A stretch of DNA of 12,111 bases from DATKKK01 sp035542975 (lineage in GTDB: Archaea; Thermoproteota; Bathyarchaeia; Bathyarchaeales; Bathycorpusculaceae): assembly GCA_035542975.1 (NCBI GenBank), contig DATKKK010000009.1:1-12111 (forward strand), in the 5' to 3' direction. The notes below the pieces were generated by a model. That model was not told where the DNA came from, made no database searches, and saw only the letters and a list, made by a program, of their open reading frames with translations. This document shows, one piece after another, positions 6,463 to 12,111 of this stretch. A program made the position numbers and the translations under genes. Positions within the stretch are counted from its first letter, which is position 1; every line of letters starts with the position of its first letter.

Positions 6463-6864
6463 TTAGACTCTTCTTCCTCTTCTGCCGCCTGGTCTTCTCG
6501 TACCATCATGAGGAACAGGCGTAACCTCTTCGATGCGTTCTATGCGGAACCCCGCCCTAGCCAAGGCTCTGATAGCGGCTTGCGCACCTGGACCTGGCGT
6601 TCTTGGTCCCGAGCCTCCTGGGGCTCTTACTTTAATGTGTATTGCGGTTATTCCTTTGTCTTTGGCTATGTCTGCTACGGCTGTAGCTGCACGCATGGCT
6701 GCGTATGGTGAAGATTCCATTCTGTCGGCTTTCACGAACATTCCACCTGACGTTCTGGCTATGGTTTCAGCTCCTGAGATGTCTGTCATGTGGATTAACG
6801 TGTTGTTGTATGAGCTGAAGATGTGTACGACTGCCCATTTTTCATTTTTCTTGCTGAAACTCAT
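6463..6864 (-). CDS. rps11: Small ribosomal subunit protein S11 (uS11)
   Basis: uS11 is in the 30S platform, near the E-site mRNA path. The 133 residues have WAVVHIFSSYNNTLIHMTD, ARTSGGMFVKADR, SSPYAAMRAA, IKVRAPGGSGPRTPGPGAQ and the signature PVPHDGTRRPGGRRGRRV C-terminal end. The ATG at 6864 overlaps the TGA stop of rps4 (ATGA, 4-nt overlap). It is preceded by GGGGGAGG three bases upstream, a strong if closely spaced ribosome site within rps4, so the pair is translationally coupled. Next downstream is rpoD after an unusually long gap. Confidence 0.97.
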   Translation of the reverse strand: MSFSKKNEKWAVVHIFSSYNNTLIHMTDISGAETIARTSGGMFVKADRMESSPYAAMRAATAVADIAKDKGITAIHIKVRAPGGSGPRTPGPGAQAAIRALARAGFRIERIEEVTPVPHDGTRRPGGRRGRRV

Positions 6865-7433
6865 TGTCCTCCCCCAGTTTCGGTTTCTCTTGAGGGCGTT
6901 TCAGTTGTCGGAGCGACTGATACGAGCTGACGCAGAGGATGCGCTTGGTTTGAGAGCGGGCTTTTAGGTGCGTACGTTATTTGTTTTTCTTCTTCAGTGG
7001 TAACTATATAGCTGGGCACTGTAACCCGCTTGTTTCCTATCGCTATGTGTCCGTGAGTAATCAGTTGCCGAGCTTGATGAATCGTTTTAGTCAAACCTTT
7101 GCGAAAAACGATCGTTTGAAGTCGGCGTTCAAGAATATCTTCTTTAGTTAAGTCTAAAACATCGTCCAACGCGGCAGTTTCATTAAGAATACCAATTTTC
7201 TTCAAGCGAGTTAAAAGCTCATTTTCCATTCTTTTGCGTTCTTCAGGCGATCGACCGATAAGCGAACGTGCTATGCCCCTGAACCTTGACAGGGTCGTTT
7301 CATGCCGCCATAATTCATGCTTGTTTCTCAAACCATACTGACCCAAAAGTTTGAGCTCCTCTTGAAGAATGTCCGTTCGCCAAGGAAAGCGTGGAGTATC
7401 ATATTTTCTTCTCTGCTTCTTCGGATCGCCCAT
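6861..7433 (-). CDS. rps4: Small ribosomal subunit protein S4 (uS4)
   Basis: uS4 is a primary 16S rRNA binder that nucleates 30S assembly. The 190-residue protein starts MGDPKKQRRKYDTPRFPW, the archaeal form. Residues about 105-155 make the S4 RNA-binding domain (RRLQTIVFRKGLTKTIHQAR, then ITHGHIAIGNKRVTVPSYIV). The tail is rich in Thr, Glu and Gly and varies between species. The gene begins 2 nt after the rps13 stop, with GGAGAG about ten bases before the ATG, and ends in a 4-nt ATGA overlap with rps11. The S13-S4-S11-RpoD order is conserved across archaea. Confidence 0.97.
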   Translation of the reverse strand: MGDPKKQRRKYDTPRFPWRTDILQEELKLLGQYGLRNKHELWRHETTLSRFRGIARSLIGRSPEERKRMENELLTRLKKIGILNETAALDDVLDLTKEDILERRLQTIVFRKGLTKTIHQARQLITHGHIAIGNKRVTVPSYIVTTEEEKQITYAPKSPLSNQAHPLRQLVSVAPTTETPSRETETGGGQ

Positions 7434-7435
7434 AA

Positions 7436-7921
7436 CTACTTACTCTCCGTAGCGGCTGTAGTTCTCTGCTGCATGATTGTCTTCTTCTTAACCCCAAGAG
7501 CTTTACCTGCTCTTCCCGTAGTTTTAGTCCTCTGCCCACGCACCTTCAACCCGTAAGCATGACGATAACCTCGCCACGATTTTATGTCCTTCATCTGCTC
7601 AATATCCATTTTTGTTTTCAAGACAAGATCTGCACTGATCAAATGCATGTCTTTTCCAGTATCAGGGTCTTTTCTCCTGTTCAGAAGCCAACTTGGCAAC
7701 CCATATTTTGCTGGATCCTTGACCATTTCTTCTATTTTTTCAATCTCGGCTTCTGTTAAGAAACCAGCTCTTTTATCAGGGCTTACACCGGCCTTTTTTA
7801 GTATGGCGTTTGCGAGACGCAAGTTCATTCCTTTGATTTTTGCTATCGCGTAGGAGGCTTTAAGTGTGCCTTCTACGTCTGCGTCTATTATCCTGAGTAT
7901 GTGACGGTATTCTTCTGACAT
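7436..7921 (-). CDS. rps13: Small ribosomal subunit protein S13 (uS13), first gene of the operon
   Basis: uS13 sits in the 30S head and forms bridges to the 50S subunit. The 161-residue protein has YRHILRIIDADVEGTLKASY at the start, a helix-two-turn-helix region (MNLRLANAILKKAGVSP), DIKSWRGYRHAYGLKVRGQR and TKTTGRAGKALGV, which are typical, followed by a Thr/Ala-rich tail. The length suits archaea. It is the first gene after an archaeal-type TATA box 48 bp upstream, so it probably heads the transcript through isopentenyl phosphate kinase. It ends 2 nt before rps4. Confidence 0.97.
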   Translation of the reverse strand: MSEEYRHILRIIDADVEGTLKASYAIAKIKGMNLRLANAILKKAGVSPDKRAGFLTEAEIEKIEEMVKDPAKYGLPSWLLNRRKDPDTGKDMHLISADLVLKTKMDIEQMKDIKSWRGYRHAYGLKVRGQRTKTTGRAGKALGVKKKTIMQQRTTAATESK

Positions 7922-7968
7922 TTATTGACTTCCGTTATTTGAAACTAACAACGAAATGAACCGTACTT

Positions 7969-7976
7969 TATTTAAA
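7969..7976 (-). promoter_or_regulatory. TATA box of the ribosomal/RNA polymerase operon
   Basis: On the minus strand the octamer TTTAAATA, preceded by AAGG and followed by AAAG, resembles an archaeal TATA box with a purine-rich TFB element. It lies 48 bp before the rps13 ATG. Initiation about 25 bp downstream would leave a 5' leader of roughly 20-25 nt. It is the best core promoter candidate between the recombinase gene and rps13, and all following genes point away from it. Confidence 0.65.
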
Positions 7977-8007
7977 CCTTACCGTTCTGGAACAAATCTT
8001 ACTGTTT

Positions 8008-9210
8008 TTATTTTCTTTTCCTGAAAAGCTTCATGTTATCTATGTCGCAGACGAATTCGAAGCCTGATTCGATTAGTTCTTTTGCTTGGTCTACTGTGTC
8101 GGCTGTGGCTGAGTGGTATTCTTCGTTTTCGAAGTCGATTAGTTGTGTGTATGTCAACGTGTTTTGGATGTTTTTGTGTCCGAGTAGTTTCATTACGTGG
8201 AGTATGTTTTTGGTTTTGCTGTATTCCATGGTTGCTTTCCAGTGGCGGAAGGTGTGGAAATGGATTTGTTTTAGTCTTGGGTTTTGGAGTGTTGCGGCTA
8301 GGCGGTTTCTGTAGGTTCGGAATGTATTCTCAACGGTGAGCAGTCTTGGGTTGAAGACGTATTCTCCGTGTGTTTTGGGCAGTGCGGTGATCATGGCTAT
8401 TGTTTTTGAGGAAACTTTGAGGGTTCTTGCGTTCGAGTTTTTCTCGGGGTTGTTTATGCTTATCGTGTTGGCTTTCTCGTTGACATCTGTCCACTTGAGC
8501 TTGCACACTTCGCCAGACCTGGCTCCAGTGTCCTTCAGCACTTGAAGAAAAGTGGCGGTTTTCCTTCTGCAGGAAGCTATGAGTTGATCCAGCTCGGATT
8601 CTAGAGGAATGAAGGGCTGTTTCGGTTGATACTTGGTTCTTATCGGTGCCCATGAGATACCCATGGTTTTCGTGAATGAGGCATAAGCAGCGACCAGCAA
8701 CGACTTTTTCGCCGGAGTTAATTCCTCCGTTGCTAACACTGTTTCAACTGAGTCTGGATCGCTTAAAATTGCTCCTTTGCGCAGCAGTTGCTCAAGCAAG
8801 CGAGTTCGGTGCGCTATTGTGACTTCGGCTAAACCGCGTTTTTTCAGTTTCCAAGCGTATTCAAGAAGTGTTCCCGACTTCGTTTGGCTTACTTCTCCCG
8901 CAGCTACTTGCTGGTTTGCTGCGGCGTTCAAGTTTTTCGACTCTTCTGTCAAGAGTTCGCATACTTGACGCTCAAAACGTAATGCAGAACTACTATTTAT
9001 TCCCCAGTCTTTGTTTTCTTGTAATGGTTTTTTCTCAGTAAAACGAAGATAGCATTCTCTGCACAGCCATCTCTGGATTGACGTTCCATCTGCCAGATAA
9101 CGCAAGCCGTCTTTGTAGAGTCTGTTTGAACCGCATTGCGGACAAATAACCTCAGTCTGCATATGTTCTGTCACGTTCCCTAATTCCTCTCTAATCAAAG
9201 CGCGAAACAC
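8008..9210 (-). CDS. Tyrosine recombinase/integrase with N-terminal zinc ribbon
   Basis: This is a site-specific DNA recombinase of the tyrosine (lambda integrase/Xer) family. Numbering from GTG 9210, residues 23-53 form a CPQCG...CREC zinc ribbon with an aromatic WLCRECYLRF tail, like those of some transposases. About 105-195 is the core-binding (SAM-like) domain and about 200-370 the catalytic domain. The catalytic set looks complete: Arg231 in TGARSGEV, Lys257 in a hairpin, His319-Thr-Phe-Arg322 in HFHTFRHW, His345 in LLGHKNIQ and Tyr354 in TLTYTQL. The GTG follows directly on the stop codon of the ParB-like gene, indicating one operon; GTG 9174 and ATG 9162 (just before the ribbon, with GTGA eight bases upstream) are alternatives. 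It may move an element or resolve DNA; its target is unknown. Confidence 0.92.
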   Translation of the reverse strand: MFRALIREELGNVTEHMQTEVICPQCGSNRLYKDGLRYLADGTSIQRWLCRECYLRFTEKKPLQENKDWGINSSSALRFERQVCELLTEESKNLNAAANQQVAAGEVSQTKSGTLLEYAWKLKKRGLAEVTIAHRTRLLEQLLRKGAILSDPDSVETVLATEELTPAKKSLLVAAYASFTKTMGISWAPIRTKYQPKQPFIPLESELDQLIASCRRKTATFLQVLKDTGARSGEVCKLKWTDVNEKANTISINNPEKNSNARTLKVSSKTIAMITALPKTHGEYVFNPRLLTVENTFRTYRNRLAATLQNPRLKQIHFHTFRHWKATMEYSKTKNILHVMKLLGHKNIQNTLTYTQLIDFENEEYHSATADTVDQAKELIESGFEFVCDIDNMKLFRKRK

Positions 9211-10137
9211 CTAGCTTACACGCAAGTTAACAAGTCGATTCGCTTCATTCTCAATTCTCTTCAAAGCTCCCAACATCCTCTGTATCTTCCGAAAAACCTC
9301 CGGCGATAAGAAAACGCGCGGGTTACTGTCCACGTTAGCTTTGAGACTTGAAACCGCTTTACCAGTAACCTCAAATAAGCTTTCGAGCTGTTTAGCTGTT
9401 TCCCTAAGCTGACTCATCCGAGCTTCCTCCTGCTTCCTCTCTGTCTCCTCATCATCCCTCATCAACAGTTCAAGCGGACTGGTAGCCTCAACCTCCTGCT
9501 GAATAATCACCCGAAGCTCCTTTAAGGTCATGTCAGGAGAATCAGCCATCCTGCCTGCCACCTTAATCCTTACATCCTGGTTGTCAACCTTACAGAGTTC
9601 GTAAAGCTTGTTCACAGATTGAATCTTCAATGCATTTAAGACAGGGTCCGAGACTTTCCCGTAAAGCTCCCTAAAGAAGTCGCCTATAGAAACGTAATAA
9701 GAAATAGCAGCCTCACTAAGACCAGAATCCAAAGCAACCTTCCTCTGAGCCCCTTCAACACCAAGCTGCAGACCAACCATTCTAGCCCAGCTACTGTAGA
9801 ACAACGCGCGCTCAAACACGCTTCTCCTTTTCCGCTTGAACGTATCTTCGCTGATCTTGAAAACTTCAATGTCACCGACGTCTAAACGTAAGTCAACTAG
9901 GACAAGCTGATTCTTTTCTGCTGCTTTCAACCGAAGATGCCCATCAATCGCTTCATAGTCGCATGAACCTATATTCGGCGAGAAAGGCGAAGGTCTAACG
10001 ATAATTGGCTGCTGAATTCCTTGCTTTTTAATCAGCTCCACAAGCTTTGGATCGTACTCCCTGCTAGGCAGAGACAAAGAGCCATGAATCTTTCTTGCTT
10101 CCACATAAATGAACTGGCGCTTCTCTTCGTCCAACAA
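9211..10137 (-). CDS. ParB/Srx-domain DNA-binding protein
   Basis: ParB/Srx-fold proteins bind DNA and, in true ParBs, form CTP-dependent clamps for DNA partition; others are regulators or nucleases. Residues about 10-85 are the N domain, with ELIKKQGIQQPIIVRP and then YEAIDGHLRLKAAEK, the DGHxR variant of the ParB CTP-motif region. Residues about 128-150 look like a helix-turn-helix (QRKVALDSGLSEAAISYYVS) in the place of the KorB-type domain. From about 215 the protein is charged and probably coiled coil. A TTG at 10137 is supported by GGTGATC immediately upstream (10139-10145); a second TTG at 10134 is in frame. It leads a two-gene operon with the recombinase and is divergent from a winged-helix-like gene. 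No ParA ATPase is nearby, so classical partition is unproven. Confidence 0.82.
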   Translation of the reverse strand: MLDEEKRQFIYVEARKIHGSLSLPSREYDPKLVELIKKQGIQQPIIVRPSPFSPNIGSCDYEAIDGHLRLKAAEKNQLVLVDLRLDVGDIEVFKISEDTFKRKRRSVFERALFYSSWARMVGLQLGVEGAQRKVALDSGLSEAAISYYVSIGDFFRELYGKVSDPVLNALKIQSVNKLYELCKVDNQDVRIKVAGRMADSPDMTLKELRVIIQQEVEATSPLELLMRDDEETERKQEEARMSQLRETAKQLESLFEVTGKAVSSLKANVDSNPRVFLSPEVFRKIQRMLGALKRIENEANRLVNLRVS

Positions 10138-10138
10138 A

Positions 10139-10145
10139 GATCACC
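10139..10145 (-). promoter_or_regulatory. Extended Shine-Dalgarno GGTGATC for the TTG start of the ParB-like gene
   Basis: GGTGATC is exactly complementary to the GATCACC end of archaeal 16S rRNA. It ends one base before TTG 10137 and four before TTG 10134, equivalent to normal spacing for the full GGAGGTGATC pairing. It strongly supports a TTG start, for which no ATG alternative exists nearby. Confidence 0.65.
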
Positions 10146-10151
10146 ATCTTG

Positions 10152-10188
10152 TTTATGACTAAAGCACATTTAAGTTGGAAATCATAAA
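10152..10188. promoter_or_regulatory. Divergent promoter/operator candidate with 7-bp inverted repeat around a TATA-like core
   Basis: TTTATGA (10152-10158) and TCATAAA (10182-10188) are perfect inverted arms separated by 23 bp, centred at about 10170. A TATA-like core, CATTTAAG (10167-10174), sits at the centre and could serve either strand. To the left lies the ParB-like TTG (10137), to the right the winged-helix gene ATG (10238). This layout would suit autoregulation by one of the flanking DNA-binding proteins, which is inference. Confidence 0.35.
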
Positions 10189-10248
10189 GTGTTTTGTGTA
10201 TAGAGCTTTAGAAAACCATGAGAAGGCGTGTATAGAAATGACTAAAGC
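10155..10248 (+). repeat. 11-bp direct repeat ATGACTAAAGC (10155-10165 and 10238-10248)
   Basis: The same 11 bases occur twice, 83 bp apart. The second copy contains the start codon of the winged-helix gene (reading MTKA). The first could open a 10-residue ORF with the same first four residues, MTKAHLSWKS, ending at 10187. It could be a short duplication, a protein-binding site, or an upstream ORF. Confidence 0.5.
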
Positions 10249-10747
10249 CGACCAATCTTCCTCGCGTAAGAAGGACCTGAGCTCAGATGCCAAGATTCTT
10301 GTGGTCCTGATGAAAGAACAACCTCTCACAAACGCCGAGATTCAGATAAAAGCAAAGATAAGCCATGCCACGTTTTACAACACGATGCCTCAGCTTGAAA
10401 CATGGAATATAGTAAAACGGGTTGATTACAAATACATGATTGCAATTAGCGGATTTACTGACACCCTGTTTGAGTTGGACGCGTTCTTACAATCTTGCAT
10501 AGAGAAACACGGAAACTTTTCTTCACAAGTCATATCTTTGGAGGATCTTGCTAACTCGGTTGGCAAACCACCTAAGGACATCGAAAAGGACGCGTACTAC
10601 TTAGCAAAGAAATACGGATTTGAAATTGGACCTTACACCAGACCGCCTCTAGATGCCATCAGAACGAGCGAATTGATTTCCAGGATCAAAAGAAAAATGA
10701 AAAGCATTGTTCAGAACTTGAAGAAGACTTTCAGAAAAAACTCTTGA
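10238..10747 (+). CDS. Winged-helix-like DNA-binding protein, probable regulator
   Basis: I do not recognise a named family. The 169-residue basic protein has a first helix-turn-helix/winged-helix-like part at about residues 18-55 (AKILVVLMKEQPLTNAEIQI, then SHATFYNTMPQLETWNIVKR), where LTNAEI and SHATFYNTM read as the two HTH helices. A second possible HTH lies around SLEDLANSVGKPPKDIEKDA, residues about 99-118. The C terminus is strongly basic (SRIKRKMKSIVQNLKKTFRK). I chose ATG 10238; a TTG at 10175 would add 21 residues including two cysteines and lies inside the divergent promoter region. It is the only plus-strand gene in the window, divergent from the ParB-like gene 100 bp away, which suggests it regulates that operon. 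A replication or segregation role is also possible. Confidence 0.65.
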   Translation: MTKADQSSSRKKDLSSDAKILVVLMKEQPLTNAEIQIKAKISHATFYNTMPQLETWNIVKRVDYKYMIAISGFTDTLFELDAFLQSCIEKHGNFSSQVISLEDLANSVGKPPKDIEKDAYYLAKKYGFEIGPYTRPPLDAIRTSELISRIKRKMKSIVQNLKKTFRKNS

Positions 10748-11124
10748 ATCTGCAAAGCTTCAGAAAGAACAGAGGATGCATTCGCATTACATCATTTAAC
10801 TCAAGAAGAACAGACTATACAAAAAATTTTTAGCAAAGACCATATAATACCACTAAAGAAGATTCCACCCCACCCCCCTTTCAGGGACTTAAAAACCGCT
10901 AACATTTTATACGTTTTATTGTCAGAATTCGGCAACATGCGAGAAACAGTAAAAAAGAACCAAAAAACCACTATTTTAAGAGAGCAAAACAGTATTTTCG
11001 TTGAGGCAAATTCTTGATCTACAGCGAGCGTTGGGCTAGGTTTTGGGATACATAACCACCGGTAACGTCATCGCTAACCGCCTTCCAAATAGGAACAGAC
11101 AGAATAGTTAACAACGCAAAACGA
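10748..11124. other. 377-bp intergenic region without a confident gene
   Basis: It is AT-rich except for a C-rich tract (10866-10878, CCACCCCACCCCC type) followed by a small CCCT/AGGG inverted repeat. An A6T5 tract at 10821-10831 could terminate transcription in either direction. TATA-like runs occur at 10840-10850 and 10905-10912. Two tiny ORFs are present: a 26-residue one at 10937-11017 (plus) and a 31-residue one at 11019-11114 (minus, TTG start). Neither resembles anything I know. I see no tRNA, CRISPR array or insertion sequence here. Confidence 0.6.
10821..10831. terminator. A6T5 tract, possible transcription terminator
   Basis: Archaeal RNA polymerase terminates at U-rich runs. This tract gives five T on the plus strand about 80 bp after the winged-helix gene, and six T on the minus strand about 300 bp after the FrhB-type gene. 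No convincing stem precedes it. Confidence 0.25.
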
Positions 11125-12111
11125 TTAAGACATGCGGCTCTGTTTGTGCGTTGATAGTTTAATCAACAGCTCGAGCGAGTGTTTTGCTTCTTCAATGGGT
11201 TTTGTTTCTAACAAACCGGCCGCCAATGCTTTTTCAAGAAACTCTTTACCTGTTTCGGTTCTCACTACAACTAGTGACCAACCTATGAGTCCGAGACCAC
11301 CCAAGGAAATGTCTGCAAGTTCAGCTGAGAAGTCCGCGCATTCTTTGCAAGCGTTTCGAGCGTATTGATGCAAGTCCCTCAGTAGGTACTCTTTCACGTT
11401 GCCTGATTTCATAGTCAGGATGAGTTTTGCTTTGATCTGGATCTTGTCAACGTCAGCTGGGTTTATCTGAAGCTTTCTTCCTATGTAATCTTCAACAAGC
11501 CCTTCGTAGGAATAGCATTCGCTACACATGAGCCCTATTGTGAGTTTTAGTCTTTCAGCGTAGTTTTTTAGGGGAATCATCTGCATCCTTCTCAGCGCTT
11601 CTATTTGGCAGGGTGTTCCAACGAAAGCCATTGCTTTTTTACCTTGTTTAATGCCTTCTTTCAAAGCCAGCAAATTGGGTGAGTAGCAGTATCTGGTTCC
11701 TGCTGATTCAAGTAGTTGTTTAGTGGTTGTGGCGAAAACTGGGAGAGGTTGAAGTGGCTTTTTTTTGTTTATGCCTGAAACTGCTGCTCCTTCAATAATA
11801 TTGTTTTTCAACGCAAATGTTAGGAGGGTGGTGGCTACTCCGCCGTCTTGGCAAACCTTGAGAATATGCTTGTCCGTCGATTTGGCCACGAGAGTTTTTT
11901 GATAGACGCCAAATTTCTCGTCGGGTCTTCTTTCTCTTCCAAAGAAGGTTTTTTCTAACCCTTGAGCTGAGCTGTATCGTGTGCAAACATGAGAACAGAT
12001 TTCGCAATTGCTACATTTGCCTGAAAGAACAGGGTTTTCAATTTCGTATCGCAGGCAATTCAGTGGACACGCAACTACACAAGCAGCACAACCAGTGCAT
12101 TTTGCGGAACA
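11125..12111 (-). CDS. Coenzyme F420 hydrogenase/dehydrogenase beta subunit-like protein (FrhB family), 5' end beyond right edge
   Basis: FrhB-family proteins are iron-sulfur flavoproteins that pass electrons between a partner and coenzyme F420 or a similar acceptor. The open frame runs to the window end, giving 328 visible residues. It starts with two ferredoxin motifs (CTGCAACVVACP, then CSNCEICSHVC), followed by the FrhB N domain (VCQDGGVATTLLTFAL, SAGTRYCYSPN, AFVGTPCQIEALRRM) and C domain (IGLMCSECYSYEGL, CKECADFSAELADISLGGLG, GWSLVVVRTETG). GTPCQI and the ADISLG segment are distinctive. A GTG at 11889 is only an internal codon, since the reading frame with its cysteine motifs continues upstream. 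The exact partner (hydrogenase, formate dehydrogenase, sulfite reductase or a stand-alone F420 oxidoreductase) cannot be told from this part. The gene ends at a TAA near 11125. Confidence 0.9.
   Translation of the reverse strand, partial: CSAKCTGCAACVVACPLNCLRYEIENPVLSGKCSNCEICSHVCTRYSSAQGLEKTFFGRERRPDEKFGVYQKTLVAKSTDKHILKVCQDGGVATTLLTFALKNNIIEGAAVSGINKKKPLQPLPVFATTTKQLLESAGTRYCYSPNLLALKEGIKQGKKAMAFVGTPCQIEALRRMQMIPLKNYAERLKLTIGLMCSECYSYEGLVEDYIGRKLQINPADVDKIQIKAKLILTMKSGNVKEYLLRDLHQYARNACKECADFSAELADISLGGLGLIGWSLVVVRTETGKEFLEKALAAGLLETKPIEEAKHSLELLIKLSTHKQSRMS

Noticed and set aside
7922..8007. tRNA or att target between rps13 and the recombinase gene
   Set aside because: The 86 bp hold only a promoter-like TATA element; no cloverleaf arms or T-loop sequence can be read.
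8330..8653. Alternative 107-residue minus-strand frame inside the recombinase
   Set aside because: It overlaps conserved catalytic-domain coding in another frame and shows only low-complexity, shadow-like sequence.
7985..11000. AAACAGTAA-like 9-bp match between the recombinase gene end (minus strand near 8000) and 10944-10952 (plus strand) as possible att sites
   Set aside because: The match is short, AT-rich and in inverted orientation, so it does not stand out from chance.
10748..11124. CRISPR repeat-like segment CTTTCAGGGACTTAAAAACC
   Set aside because: It occurs once only, with no second copy or regular spacing.
11887..11889. GTG at 11889 as the start of the FrhB-type protein
   Set aside because: The frame remains open to the window edge and encodes two ferredoxin cysteine motifs upstream, so the gene is longer and partial.

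Overview
This window looks archaeal. It contains archaeal/eukaryotic-type ribosomal proteins (S13, S4, S11, L18e, L13, S9, S2), the archaeal RNA polymerase subunits RpoD (with ferredoxin-like cysteine motifs) and RpoN, and the archaeal isoprenoid pair mevalonate kinase and isopentenyl phosphate kinase. A TATA-box promoter and GGTGA-type Shine-Dalgarno sites agree with this. A coenzyme F420 hydrogenase/dehydrogenase beta-like protein fits an F420-using lineage. A Bathyarchaeia-like or other TACK archaeon is my best guess, from general knowledge of gene order and protein flavour; no database was consulted.

Region 1 (1-7976, all minus strand, transcribed right to left) is one long, tightly packed housekeeping operon. 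A TATA-like box at 7969-7976 precedes rps13, rps4, rps11, rpoD, rpl18e, rpl13, rps9, rpoN, eno, rps2, a MEMO1-family gene, mevalonate kinase and the start of isopentenyl phosphate kinase, which runs off the left edge. Spacings are mostly between 20 bp and small overlaps, so translational coupling is likely. The exception is a 90-bp gap between rps11 and rpoD. The order is the classical archaeal one, but rpoK, often found between rpoN and eno, is absent there.

Region 2 (8008-10747) is an accessory-looking module. A ParB/Srx-domain protein and a tyrosine recombinase with an N-terminal zinc ribbon form a two-gene minus-strand operon, with the recombinase GTG directly abutting the ParB-like stop codon. 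A winged-helix-like DNA-binding protein is transcribed divergently on the plus strand. The short divergent intergenic region holds a 7-bp inverted repeat around a TATA-like core, an 11-bp direct repeat, and a textbook Shine-Dalgarno site in front of a TTG start. Together these suggest a small mobile or partition/recombination element, or a domesticated remnant of one. I could not find tRNA or convincing att repeats.

Region 3 (10748-11124) is a 377-bp AT-rich stretch without a confident gene. It holds a C-rich tract, an A/T-tract that may terminate transcription, and two very small weak ORFs.

Region 4 (11125-12111, minus strand) is an FrhB-type iron-sulfur flavoprotein with two N-terminal ferredoxin-like cysteine motifs. 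Its 5' end lies beyond the right edge.
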